In this document: piece by piece, positions 46,290 through 58,917 of the stretch
Numbering within the stretch: the stretch's first letter is position 1
Layout: every line of letters starts with the position of its first letter
From: Utricularia gibba
Taxonomy: Eukaryota > Streptophyta > Magnoliopsida > Lamiales > Lentibulariaceae
Length of the DNA stretch: 64,000 nucleotides
Direction: 5' to 3'
Assembly (NCBI GenBank): GCA_002189035.1
Contig: CM007989.1
Span: forward strand, 6,057,501-6,121,500
Notes under the pieces: generated by a model
Told to the model about the DNA's origin: nothing
Seen by the model: the letters and a program-made list of their open reading frames with translations, nothing else
Databases searched by the model: none
Position numbers and translations under genes: made by a program

Positions 46290-48130
46290 AAAATAAAAAT
46301 CAGAAATTGACAAGTTTGCTTCCTGAAACACAGAAATGGACAACTCTGAATCAAGAGGACAACATGACATTTCGTGAGAGGAAAATCAAGGAAATAAACC
46401 TAAAGATATACCAACCCATGCTCAATCAAAATCAGACAACGAAAAGAATACTACAAAAAAGACTTACCTCAATTTTTCACCGAAATCGAATAATGCAATA
46501 AATGATGATATGCAACCAAAATCTCCAGAAATGGATACAAGTATATCAAATGAAGAGGAGTTTGGTATGAAATACAGCAGCTCATAAGGAAAAGAATGGA
46601 ACTAAGGTTGGAACCTAAATTCGAAAAAGAATTTTGTGTTATACAATTAAATTTTAGAGATGCTTATGAGCACTCTTTCATGAGAGGTTTTGAAACTCAT
46701 ACAAGCCTTTTATCAACAAAAATATCTATTGGGTCACACTTATCCCTTCAATCTTGCTATTGCTCTAGCCAATCCTGAATGTAGAAGAGCCATAGAATAA
46801 GAGTTAGATACTATTAATAAGTATAACATATGGATGCTAATGGATAGAAAGCAAATTAAATGGCCCATAGGGGTGAAGTGGGTGCTTAGAGCGTTCATTC
46901 CTATCACTAAAATGGATACAATAAGATTACTACTAGCTATATTAACTTCTCATAAATGACCAATTTACCATTTGGATATAAAATCACCCTTTCTGAATGG
47001 AGATTTAACAAAAGAAATCTATATAGAACAACCATCAAGTTTTGTGATTAGGGGGCATGTAGACAAGATATACAAATTTTATGAGTCTCTATATAGACTT
47101 AAACAAGCATCCATGTCATGATATTCCAAGACAGATAAATAATTTTCTCAGCATGGATAAATAAGAAGCAAAAATGATCTAACTCTATATATACTAAAGA
47201 TGACACTACAAACAATTTTATGATAATATATTTCTATGATAATGACGTATTTTTTATGGGAAATGATCAAAAGATAGTAACTTCAGAAAAAGAAAAAACT
47301 CATATTTGAATTTTAACTTGTTGACTTCAGGGTTGCAACATATTTCCTTGGACTTAAAATCAAGTAGATTCCTTCCTACACTATTGTGTCTCATTGAAAA
47401 TACGCCTTGGATGTAATTTAAAGATATGGAATAGGATCTTCTAAATCGTCAGATGTCCTATTAGTAATAGGACACACCTATGTAGAAAGCAAAATTTATA
47501 GAGGTCTCATTAGTTTACCTATGTACCTCATGGTAATACTTCCAAATATCACATATATGGTTCATCATTTATCATAATTCATGTCTAAACCTCAAAATTT
47601 GCGTATTGAAGGGACACAAAGAATTTTGAAATAGACAAAAAACACACATGATATGTAACTACATTATAAAACAAGTATTACTCCTTATTTACAAGTCTAC
47701 TTTGATGATGATTTTGCAAGAGACAAGAAGAACACCAAAACCATGTTCATGCTTGGAACGCCTTTGCCTGGAACAATAAGAAATAATGTGTTATTGCACA
47801 ATTAACAGTTGAAGTAGAATATATTGCTTTTGCTTCTACCTCAAATCACATAGCTTGAACAAGTAAGATCTTCAGTGATTTACATCATCTGCTATATAAA
47901 CTTGTAGTGCTAAATATGGACAACTAATTTTCCATTATGATGGGTAATAATCCAGTATTTTTTAGAAGACCAAAATATATTTACATTAAATAACATGTTC
48001 TAAGAACTTATATGAACGATAAAAAGATAAGAGTGAACTTTATACTTTCAATACATCATGACTTAGAAATTCAAGAATTGAGATATTTCTCAAAACCACT
48101 CTGTCTTCCATTTGTGAGGAAAAAGAAAGA
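46290..48130 (+). mobile_element. Degenerate Ty1/copia pol remnant
   Basis: Plus-strand copia pol with many stops. Reverse transcriptase blocks: WPIGVKWVLRA near 46860, YHLDIKSPFLNGDL and EIYIEQPSSFV at 46970-47050, and YKFYESLYRLKQAS at 47070-47115; the catalytic YVDD box reads YDND near 47240. RNase H blocks: YFDDDFARDKKNTKTMFML near 47700, EAEY-like near 47815, and the SKNPV-RTKHI region near 47950 in damaged form. It ends close to the DUF538 gene. Confidence 0.8.
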
Positions 48131-48447
48131 TCATGTTGAGATCCATTCTTAAAACTGCATTAATGATAAAGAGAATTTGATAAATCTTTAGAAGGCACTG
48201 TCTGAAATTTGAAAAAAAAAAACAGATTTCGAATCAGATCCAATAGGTGAAATTCTGATCAAATTTCGGATGAAATTACTGAATTTTTGGAAAATTTTCA
48301 CAATTCGTGATAATTATTTATTAAATTGCATTAAAATTTAAAGAAAAAATAAAGAAAATGGACAAGGGTAATGTCGTCAAGCAACAGAGGGCATACCCAT
48401 TTAAGCGTTCCCCCTCTCCTTTTGTCATTCGTCGTACTGGACAGCTA

Positions 48448-49081
48448 ATGGCGTTGACAAAAAATCCCAGCTTGCTTTTCGTCTTCTTTCTCCTCAACTC
48501 CTCCGCCGCTGCGCCCTCGATTCACAACCTCCTTATGTCGATGGGATTGCCGGCGGGTTTGCTCCCCAAGGAAGTCAGATCCTACAATTTCTCCAGCTCC
48601 GGCCTGCTGGAAGTGCTTCTAGAAGGACCCTGTTTCACCAAGTTCGACACCGTGGCTCTCTACGACGCGGTGTTCCGCGCCAATCTCACCCACAGTAGCC
48701 TCACCGATGTCCAGGGACTCTCGCAAGAAGAGCTTTTTCTATGGCTCCCCGTTAAGGACATAATCGTGAATGATCCCGGCTCCGGCCTCATTCACATCGA
48801 TATGGGCGTCGCACATAAACAGCTCTCGCTCTCGATTTTCGAAGAACCCCCAGATTGCAGCACCACATCAAGTGAGTCATGTTGGCATCCTCGCTCCCGA
48901 TTCTTCAATTCAAGTCCCCGCGACGCGTGCCCGATTCTCTACGCCTCTTTTCTTCTTCCTCTGTGTATCAATAATCATGTGGAAGCCGTCCTTTTTAATT
49001 CATTTACATGGGTGTTTTATGCAATAAATCTGAACTGGTCTGAAATTCATTGCAGGTGAACTCAACTGGGACATTGCTTAA
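48448..49081 (+). CDS. DUF538 family secreted protein
   Basis: Two exons, 48448-48871 and 49056-49081; 149 aa. The chosen start gives a signal peptide (MALTKNPSLLFVFFLLNSSA), then PSIHNLLMSMGLPAGLLPKE, NFSSSGLLEVLLEGPC, LTDVQGLSQEELFLWLPVKD and IDMGVAHKQLSLSIFEEPPD. This matches plant DUF538 proteins over the full length. An upstream in-frame ATG at 48358 would add 30 residues before the signal and is less likely. The donor GTGAGT follows the first exon; the 26-base second exon adds SELNWDIA and a stop, a tail not common to all members. DUF538 proteins resemble a bactericidal/permeability-like fold and are linked to stress and chlorophyll interaction in some reports; the function here is not established. 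Confidence 0.9.
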
Positions 49082-49989
49082 CTGCCATTGGAAGTTCCTC
49101 TGGTTGTCTAGCTCTTCTACGGTTTATGAGCATGAAGTTACTTGTATTAACGGGGGTATTGGCTTTGCTCAATTTACTAGAAAGTATCCTCAGTATAACC
49201 TTGTGATATTAGAAGGTTATCTTCAAGTGCAAGATAACCTTGTGATTTTACAGTGAGCATTTCACAGAGTTTCATATGAATAAGATTTCATTTTCTGTGA
49301 GGCTGATGGTGTCCGAATGGAATGAATACCCACGAACATTGCAGTTGTCTTGTCTGCAAAGAGAGTGAAAGATGAAAGCTTTGTTGTAATGAACTGAAAA
49401 ACAGCGCTTCATGATGAGAAAAAAACCTTATAGCAGCTGGCAAATTTATTCTCCTGTCTTGTCGCACAGCCTCCAGAGTTCTTCTTGACAGTGCTTATTG
49501 GGATCCTCATAGCTAACAACATGCATGCGTTTTCTGATTAATGCTGCTTCATGAAAACTGATCATTTTCAGTGATGATCACACCTGGCCCCTGGGTTCCC
49601 ATTCTACTCCTTGATGTAGTTCGCCAGCTTCCTTAAGCCCCCAAGGCCAAGGGACGACATGGAGGTAACTAGAGACATCCTCAAAGGGAATGTAAGTGAC
49701 AATAAGCGTTTATCTGAAATTCCCTTTTTTTTCATGATTCAAAGTTCAATTCTTTTTTTTATTTTTAAAATAAAAAATTAATAGCCCTATGAAACACGGT
49801 TATTTCTAATTTTTCAAAATAAATTATTTTGTTTTTTCATTCTTATTCTAAAAAATAACACTATAATATAAAATGAACTATTTTGTTAATTTTGGTTTTT
49901 CATTCTTATTCTAAGAAAATGGTGCATTACATAAAAATGTTTGCTTCTATCATGTGGGACTAGATTTATGAACAGCCTGATGGTGGAGC
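49082..49989. other. DUF538 3' flank and spacer
   Basis: Balanced to about 49720, then AT-rich with a short near-repeat (ttttcattcttattcta twice near 49836 and 49895). No gene seen. Confidence 0.45.
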
Positions 49990-51250
49990 TATTAGCACAA
50001 TGAACAAAGAGTTTCCATCTCTCTAATCATTCATATTCTTTCACAAACACATTTGACCGCTGCCACAAATTCTACTTCAGTAGTAAATAAAGCTATAATG
50101 ATTGCTTTCTTTGAACTCCAGGATACAACACCTGATCCCAAATTGAAAACATACACTGCAATATTTTTCCTATCATCTGCATCACCAGTGAAATCACTCT
50201 AAGAAAATATTTCAAGTTGTGCTACGTGTTTGAAGACTGTACAAGTAGAAGAGAAAATTCCAAGCTTTTTTGTTCTCTGCAAATATTTGAAGATTCTCTT
50301 AATGAACTACATGAAGTGTAGAAATTGGGTGTTGACTGATAAATTGGAGTATTTATCAGCTAAAACCCAGAAATCTAGAAAACCTCTCGGGCTTAAGTAT
50401 GACAATCAAGCAAACTGGAAATTCACTATGATTATGCGAGTTACATGATGCATACAACGCACACTCCTACACCATACATATGTGATGATCACATCAGAAA
50501 TCAATGGACGTTGATTTGCCCTCGAAATGCCGGGATAATTTCCACCACATCCTCAGGACATTGCTCTGTTCCTTTTATGCAGTGGAACGCCCCACAACTG
50601 CACCTGAACGTAGGATGATAATCACCAAACCACTAGGCCAAAAGACACGAACTTCAGAGCCCCACTACTTCACCTCCAACCTGTCCAAGTAAGGACATGA
50701 TTTCTCCAAGCACTTACCTAGGCTACAAGTGTTGCAATATCAGCACTTCTCCACAAGACTTGCCTCTTTCACCGGTTTCAGATCCCTGGAAATTATTAAT
50801 AGTCTTCCCTTTCAGTATAGCCATATTACTGTGCTTCACCATATCTCCGATCCAATGATATCTAATATCAATATGTTTTGTTCACGAAAGATACAGTGCA
50901 TATTTTCTCAGTGCAATTGCACTTTGACTGTCACAGAGTACTCTCACCCTCAAACTCACGAACCCAAGTTCTTCCAAAAACCTATTGAGCCATATTGCCT
51001 CTTTTCCTACCTAAAACAAGGCTACGTATCAGCCTCTATGGATGGCAATGTAACTCACTTATGTAAAGAGGACATCCAATTGACTCAAACTCTGTTAACA
51101 AAAGTTTTCGGATTACATTATTGAGTACCACAGCCGAGACACAACTCTGCAGTGACTTTCAAATAGCACAATCATGACTTGTCAACTTCTCAGTGTACTT
51201 GTTCCGACATGTGGCGATTGATACCAACTGATGACAAAAGCTATATTAGG
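49990..51250 (-). mobile_element. Copia RNase H and pol remnants, probably two elements
   Basis: Minus-strand reading of 50220-49990 gives SDFTGDADDRKN, SGVVSWSSKKAI and TTEVEFVAAVKCVCE, the copia RNase H. A second RNase H-like block at 50945-50780 gives LCDSQSAIALRKYALYLSRT and KHIDIRYHW, with its upstream part at 51120-50950. The order on the minus strand is not that of one element, so two truncated copies are likely. All contain stops. Confidence 0.75.
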
Positions 51251-51479
51251 TCGAATACTTACCATAATATACATCATCCCTCCCATCAAAAAAGCAAATA
51301 ATTTTTCAGGCATCATCAGTTCTTGATCACTATCTTTGAGACATAAAGTAGCACAATTTATCTAGTGAGCGGAAAATTAGATGTATTTGAGTGCTCTAAA
51401 AGTTTTCAGTAGATGGTAGAATTGTTGGAAATATGGAAATAAAGAAAGACTCCAAATTTGATTAAATGCTCAGCATATG

Positions 51480-52060
51480 TCCAAAGTGTTTGAGGTTATG
51501 CTCCAAAGAAATGTTAGTAAATTAAAGAAAAAACAAGAAAAAGATTTACAAGGTAAAATCCAGAAATTGGAAAGTCTCCTGAGTTTGAAAAATCCAAGTA
51601 ATGAAATTTATTATGAGTTTACAATAGAAGTACAATACTTAACGTATTAAACAAATCAATGATCTATAACACAAAGTTACTAATAAACTTTCTTTGTAGT
51701 AGCAGATTTTACAACATAAAGCTACCAATAGACCTTCTTTGTAACATCAAATCGTCTTCTTTATGCCTTTAGATAGAATTTCATCAATCCTTCTCCACAC
51801 TCACACCACACACCCTGAAGGGTATTGGAGATGACCTTTTATAGGTATACGTTCCTTGCATCTTGTCAACGTACTCATTAATGTAGAGCTACCTTGCTGA
51901 CCCACAACTTTCAGCACTTCACACAAGCATCTTCACTACCCTTGTTGACTAACAACAACCCTTCACATGTGTAACTTTCAGCCTGCTAGATACATTAGTA
52001 GTGTGTTCAATAAGAATGAGAGACTAAGATAAAAACCTGTAATTCCTAAAAAGAAGAAAT
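51480..52060 (-). repeat. Probable LTR or leader sequence of a copia element
   Basis: GC-balanced non-coding stretch between copia pieces. It contains an internal near-duplication (aaagttactaataaactttc and aaagctaccaatagaccttc, each followed by tttgta). No pol or gag domain. Assignment as LTR is inference from position. Confidence 0.3.
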
Positions 52061-52130
52061 ACATAAGTTCACGTAAAAAATATCTTAAATGTACAATTTA
52101 AATTCGATCGCACACATTTGCTAATTCATG

Positions 52131-54075
52131 AAAATAGCCTATTTGAACCTATCTAAATGATGAGTTACAATTCACTTTAAGGATAAAACATTTTATATAG
52201 TTTCTTATAAAAAACTATTGAAAAACATTTCTCAAGTAACCAATCAATACTTAAAATGTTGTTTCTTAGATCAAGAATGGAGTAATCATCAGACACTAAG
52301 GACTTTCATTCCGAAACATGACAAAAATTATTCCTATATGTACTACTTTCAATTTATTATCATTTTAAAAAAATGTTATGTGTTTGTTGGAACTCAGACC
52401 AAGAGTTGTAAAAAAATCTTACTTTTAAAGTTCAATATCATACATCTATTTTGAAGTTATTTTGCAAGATATCAATTCATATAAATAGCTTACCATCCAT
52501 TTATTCTTCAACAATATAATTTATTTGTTAAGCTTTAGTATATTCACTACAAAAAATGTCCTAATTTTTGATAATGATAGTATTTCATTATTTATATATT
52601 AAATTTAATTTTTTTACTTTAATTGTATGGCTAGTTTGACCACATTCCTTGAGTTTTTTTTATTGGATCTCGTGTTTGATTTAAAAACACATGTGATTTT
52701 CGTTCTCCTTGATACATTGTTTGAGCTTTCCAAACTTTTGTTTATGTAGTTAAACTAAATCTTACAACTCATCAAGTATCTTGAAATTCACATCCTTAGA
52801 TTTCTTCATTGACCAACCTTTTTACAAGTTCATAGAAAAAGAAAAACAAATTTATGCATCATCTTTGTAGTTACATACATTAATCATCCAAATACTCGGA
52901 AATGCCTTTATGAGTTATTCATTTCAAGAATCTCAAATTCTCAATGGTGAAGTTGAACATGAGACTGTTCAACTCTGCCTTTTCGAATCATGGCATCTAA
53001 GATTTTCTTGAATGTAATATTATTTAGTATCATATCTATGTAATTTGTATTAGTGATTTGAAACAGATAATTGTTCATCTTCAAATCCTTTTTTTCAATA
53101 ACTTTTTTTATACTCTTTCTTCCGCAAATGTTATGGAATTTGTTCCTAGAATCATTAAAATTCTCCATGAAAATTGTCCAATTGTTATAATAGCATCAAA
53201 TTATGGGATTGCTGATTGCATAAATGATTCTATACATCATTGCTAGCAATTGTCATTATTTATTCATTATTAATGATACTAAACAAAAGACCCATAAACC
53301 ACACAAAATTTGATACTTATTGAGAAATGCAAATGAGTTTAAATAGATACTACAATTAATTAAACGAAAATACTGATGCATCAACAAATATAGATGCTAC
53401 TTTGTTTCACCTTAAAAAAGTAAATCTAAGAAATATTGAGAATATTAAAAAATTTAATTTATTTCAAAAATAAATTCATTTTCAGAATAGAAATTTATGT
53501 ATTTGATATCTTTATTCATGTTTTCAAAAAATTAGATGTGATCTTTAATATATATGTGATGTATAAAATAATTGTATATTTAGTTATTTTTTCATAAAAT
53601 TTGATTTTTTTATTCTAAATAAAAAATTCAAATATAATTTTACAAACATATTTGTAAAATTTATGTAACAAACATACTTTCAAATATAAACATATAATAC
53701 ATATTAATAATTTATATAAATTCTTAAGTAAATTATTATTAGGAGATTAGCGATCAAAATAAATTTATACAAAGTGTCACTTTACATTTTTCATATTTAT
53801 TAATGAAAATATATTATTTAAAATTGAAGAGAAAGAATAGAGTAAATAATGATATGGTTTTTTTTTATAACATTTCATTCGTTTTTAAATTTGATTTTTA
53901 TTTATGTTAAAGAAAAAGATTTTCTTAGCCTTAATAATAAGCAAATTGTGAGCATGCATAGTAATGAGATATCCAATTGCAATGTATTTGGATACCAAAA
54001 CTATGGTGCAAAGATCAATAGATTTGAAATATGTATTAATAATGTATATATATATATATATATTTAAAAAATATA
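52131..54075 (-). mobile_element. Truncated copia element, tandem copy A
   Basis: Homologous over its length to 55586-57338 in the same orientation. The minus-strand reading has a gag start ESFMQSAIP near 53240-53210, then KDLKMNNYLFQI, ILDAMIRKG and EFEILEMN near 53080-52920, matching the copia gag KLKDLKVKNYLFQAID, IWDAMKRKY and EFEILxMKEGE. Stops occur. Sequence from 53250 to 54075 would be leader or LTR. Both copies begin at the same point, aaatagcctatttgaac. Confidence 0.8.
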
Positions 54076-55585
54076 ATAAACTAGTAAAACATAGATACAT
54101 AAAATAAAATATAAAATAAAGCGATAATTAATATATCAAAAATGAGTTTTTTATCATTTATTTCAGTTTTTTCATTTTTAAATTAAGTCATGAATTTTAT
54201 TACATAATATATCAATCCTTTCCCTGGACCAACATTTCTCTTCATTTCATTGTTTTGAAGTGAATGCGTCTATAAATTTCACATCTTTCTTCTTTTGTAC
54301 AATATTGCCACAAATTTCTACAAGATTTTTAAAAACAAATCCATTTTTTTCTAACTTGAATTATTCAACTTTCGGAAAATAAGCATTTAATAAGATATTA
54401 TTTATTTCAAATGAAAAAACTCAAGTTGTGAAGCTTGATTAGCATACAATGTTTATGCTAGAGAATTAATCACATTATCGAACTGGATATGATTGATGAT
54501 ACTTTATCTATTGTTCCAATTTATTTATTTTTTGTTATAGTAGCTCCTAAATTCAAAGCCTTTTATGCACTAAACACCACATGATAATTAATTCTTGTTT
54601 GTACAACAAATTAAATCTCAGAACTTACCTAAAAAGCATTAGAAGAATCAGCAAATGAATATATCTCATGCTTATATCTATAAATAAATCTGTCTTAGTA
54701 CTCATTTTATCATACACTTCTTCAACATCAAATCCGTTGGGGTATTCAAACAAAAACGTAGCAAAATCATGTGAATCAACGTTTTGTTATGTACAGAAAC
54801 CTAATTTCACATTCTATTTGACAATTGAAATGAAAATTTTTCTCTAATAATCAAAATAATTGCTAATGGTGTAAGTATAATTTCTAGTTTTCTTATAAAA
54901 AAGTTAAACCAATTCATAAACAATTTCCATGTAAAATGAATAATTTGTATCACATAATATTAACTAGATAGTTAATTCAACCATAAAATGACATTTGCCA
55001 TTCATTCTAATTCTTTTAAAATCTCAAAATCAATGATTTGACAACTCAAAATATTTGATCATTGTACTTTTCTATATATACCTCATTATCAAAAATCAAC
55101 TATTTGATATTGAGTATGTCCACATAGTGCTTGAAGTAGAGGTAAGTTTTTATTGGCTATTTTTCGATTAGACTTCTCATTTCTTCATCTATATATCTCG
55201 TTGAATTCATAAATAATCAAACAATAACATTTTCAAAAATGTCTAAATTTATGTTAAAATCCTATGCCTATGATAAAATATATTTATTTCTCTAATTAAA
55301 AATAACTAATAATTATATGTTATTATCTATATGAAAATTAGCAAATTTTTAGAAGTATATTTAACAACTCTATTAGTTTTATAATCTTAGTAATCAATTA
55401 TTCTTCTTTCTTAACTTAAATACCATGAAGAAATTTAAGGTTTGAGGTAAACCTTGATTATGTTTTTCTTTATTAATCTTGTTCTTGGTTATGAAAATGA
55501 TGATATCTATTGTGCCACATATTTTACTCTATTGCAGTTGCAAATTTGCATTGTTCCTCATTACTTTCAATAATCACTCTTATTA
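54076..55585. other. Spacer between the two copia copies
   Basis: AT-rich. Minus-strand fragments such as FKNLVEICGNIVQKKKDVKF near 54300 look protein-like but were not recognised. It may belong to the duplicated unit, the second copy of the spacer being absent. Confidence 0.35.
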
Positions 55586-57338
55586 AAAATAGCCTATTTG
55601 AACTTACCAAAGTGATGACTAGTAATCCACTTTAAATACTTTATAGAGTTTCTTTAAAAAATTATTGAAAAAGCTTTCTCAAACAACAAATCAATTTTTA
55701 GTAGGTCATTTTTTAGTTCAAGAATAAGTAATCACCGGATATTAAAAACTTTTATTCTTAAGTATGATAGAAATTGTTCTTATATGAGCTACTTTCAATC
55801 TCATTTCATTTTCAAAAGTTTGATATACTTGTTGGAGCTAAGATCAAGAGTTGTAAGTAAAATCTTGTTTATATTGTTTAGTATTATATGTGTATCTTGA
55901 AGTTACTTTGTAGTTATCAATTCGTATAATTAACTCATTATCGATTTGTTCTTTAAAGACATGATAAATTTGTTGAGCTTCAAAATATTCACTATGAAAA
56001 ATATCCTAATTTATAGTTGTAATATTATATTGATTCTTTATTAATATTTTTTTTTTACTTTATACCTTGTTGATTATATCCTTATGAGTTTTTTTTATTG
56101 GGTATTGTGCTTGATTTAGAAACACATGTTAATTTCTTTCTCCTTGATATATAGCTTCAACTTTCTAAATTTAGGTTCATATACTTAAATACGCATCCTT
56201 ATAATTATAGATATTACTCATCCAAAATACTCTTATCTTTATCGTCATTCATCTCAAAAATCTCAAATTCTCAATGGTGAAACTGAAGGTGGGATCGTTT
56301 GACTTTCCATTTCCTAGTTATGGAATCTGAAATTTCTTTTAAATATAGTTTTGTTGAATATCATATCTAAGTAGATTCTATCATTGAATTAAGAAAGATA
56401 ATTATTCACTTTTAAATCCTATAATAACTTTTTTTATATCCTTTCTTTTGCTGAAATTTGTTCATAAAGCAATTGGAATTCTCGATAAGCATTGCTTAAT
56501 TCTTATAATAGTATCAAATTTTGAGATAGATGATTGTATGAATCATCCACTATTGCTACCAATTGCCCTTATTTATTATTTTATTAATTACACTAAACAA
56601 AGTACCTATAAACCTATTGAGAAATAGAAATGGGTTTAAATAGAAATTACAATTCATCCAATGAAAACACTAATGCATAAACAAATGTACATGACACTTT
56701 ATTTTACCTTGAAAAAGTGAATTTATGAAGTGTTGAGAATATTGAAAAATCTAATTTCTTTCAACAATATGTTCATTTTAAGAATTATAAGAAATTTAGA
56801 TATTTGATATCTTTATTCATGTCTTCAAAAAAGTTCGTTTTGATAATTATACTTGTTTGGTATATGTGATCTCCAATATATGTGTGTAAAACAATTATAT
56901 AACTTATTTAATAATTTTTTTCATAAAATTTGAATTATATAATTTTAAACACATATTTGTGAAATTTATCTAACAAACATACTTCCAAATATAAACACAT
57001 AATACATATTAATATTAGGAGGTCAATGATGAAAACAAATTTATACAAATTATCCAATTATATGTTAATATTTATTAATGAAAATATATTATTTAAAAAT
57101 GGAGGAAGAGAATAGAGAAAATAATGATATGGTTTTTTTGGTAACATTTCATTCATTTGTGAATCTAATTTTTATTATTGTAAAGAAAAAACTTTTTTAT
57201 TCTTTATAATAAGTAAATCGTAAACAAGTACAATAATAAGATATTCAATTTCAATGTATTTGGATACCAAAATTGTGGTGAAGATACAAATAGATTTGAA
57301 ATACGTAATAGTAATATTATTTTATATATTTAAAAAAT
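55586..57338 (-). mobile_element. Truncated copia element, tandem copy B
   Basis: Same order as copy A: aaatagcctatttgaactta at the low end, caagaat-agtaatca-c-ga, the gag region at about 56270-56580, and at the high end gatatggttttttt, caatgtatttggataccaaa and tagatttgaaata. It is more deleted than copy A by about 190 bases, and diverged at many sites, so the duplication is old. Confidence 0.8.
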
Positions 57339-58380
57339 ATTTTGTGGAATAAATAATCCTATAAAATATCTAATTGCTAGTAGTTGTCTTTTGGATTACG
57401 TATGGTGTGTTTAAAATGAAAGAGGGGGGGATTTTTAAAATCTCATAATTTTGTGGAAAATTGGAAATAAAGCAATATGGAGGGTGCGAGAGAAAAAGTG
57501 TTTTTACTAACAAGTAGCTCAGCATCCATGGAGATTACGCTTACACAAAGAAGGGGCAAGAAATCCAGCTTGGATTCTTGGTAAAGTCGTAAAGCTTGCT
57601 GTACTCCTCAACGCAATTGCATTTAATTGTACTAATCTCTGCGCTATTTATCCCGAAGTTACGCGCACCTTTTTTACTGCATTTTTCACCGGACGGACTC
57701 CACAGGTATTTGGGTTCCTCCGTCGACGCTGCTTTGCTTTTTACACAAGGTAACTTCTGCGCTTCCGTTTTGATCAGGAATTGAATTTTTTTGATGGGTT
57801 TTCTCAGGTTCCCTGTTTGCGATTCTGGGAAGTTTTCGTTTTGAGCAAAAACAACATAAAAAAAATATCCGTGCTTTTCTTGAATCTTTTACGCGTGAAA
57901 ACCACGCCAAAGGGAATATGTTTATGGTGTCTGAATGCGTTGAAATCCAGATCCATGGCTCTTGTGTGTGCGCTTATGTATGTTTCCTGCGAATCGAATC
58001 AATGAGCTGCAACATCTTTTTGTTTCTCTGTAGACGCCCTTGTTAAATGTAACGCAAACCTGTTCATTTGATAGACGGTTCATCTGTCTTTCCTTGGCTA
58101 AAATGGCACTTTTTGCTCTATCAAAATCAAGTTTTTAGGCTCAGTGAATGAATCTCTGAATTGAAGTAAATTGCGCATGGATATATATTAATTGATGGGA
58201 TTGTTCTATGGTCGTATATATTTTTACTGAACATCATGCAATCTTCTGGTAAAGAGTCGAAGGCGTAAAATTGTCAGAAGAAGCGCATGATACCAAAACC
58301 TGATCTTTTCTGAGTACTTACCTGTATTTTGACTGATTCATATATCTGCTTTCTGCAGGAGAATCTTAGGCACTGCGCTA
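57339..58380 (+). promoter_or_regulatory. Upstream region and probable leader intron of the MADS-box gene
   Basis: GC-balanced from about 57470. A pyrimidine-rich acceptor ending ctttctgcag at 58359, 21 bases before the MADS start codon, suggests an intron in the 5' leader. A possible first leader exon lies near 57540-57760; donor not fixed. No coding gene seen. Confidence 0.45.
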
Positions 58381-58917
58381 ATGACTCGATCGAGGATAAA
58401 GTACGAGCTGATTCCAAACGAGCGTACACGCAGAGAAACATTCAAGAAAAGGAAGAGAGGCTTGTTCAAGAAGCTAAATGAACTACAAGTGCTCTGCAAC
58501 GTTGATGTCTGTGGTATAGTTATGAACGATAATGGGACGCGGCCAGAAGTTTTTCCATCTCTCCACGATGCCTCTCGTGTGATCCAGCGGTTTAACAACT
58601 TGCCCCCTTCCACGAAGGGGACGAATATGGTGGATCAGCTTCGATATCTCCGGATCAATCTGAATAGGGTCTCCACAAATGTAGACAAGGAGAGCAGGAA
58701 GGTCAAGTCTTTAGAGAATGAAGTTGTCTTAGCAGAGTGTCTGAAAAATGAAGAAGGTGTCAAGGTGGAAACCTCAGAGCGTCTGCACGAGATGCTTCGT
58801 TTGTTGGAGAGGAAGATTGCAATGGTTGATCATAGAATTGCTGATATAGAGAAGAGTGAGGCTTATCACGGAAAAGGGAAGAAGCCACTTGAAGATCCAG
58901 GAAAATGTAATCATTAG
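58381..58917 (+). CDS. Type I (Mgamma) MADS-box protein, AGL80-like
   Basis: A single-exon 178-aa protein, as usual for type I MADS genes. The MADS domain occupies residues 1-60: MTRSRIKYELIPNERTRRET, FKKRKRGLFKKLNELQVLCN, VDVCGIVMND. It is followed by RPEVFPSLHDASRVIQRFNN, the counterpart of the QPEVWPS segment typical of the Mgamma clade. There is no K-box; the C-terminal part is helical and charged (KSLENEVVLAECL, ERLHEMLRLLERKIAMVDH). Nuclear DNA-binding protein; Mgamma members act mainly in female gametophyte and endosperm. It is shorter than AGL80 but has its own stop and no lesion. The position of the ATG directly at the MADS motif settles the start. Confidence 0.92.
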   Translation: MTRSRIKYELIPNERTRRETFKKRKRGLFKKLNELQVLCNVDVCGIVMNDNGTRPEVFPSLHDASRVIQRFNNLPPSTKGTNMVDQLRYLRINLNRVSTNVDKESRKVKSLENEVVLAECLKNEEGVKVETSERLHEMLRLLERKIAMVDHRIADIEKSEAYHGKGKKPLEDPGKCNH

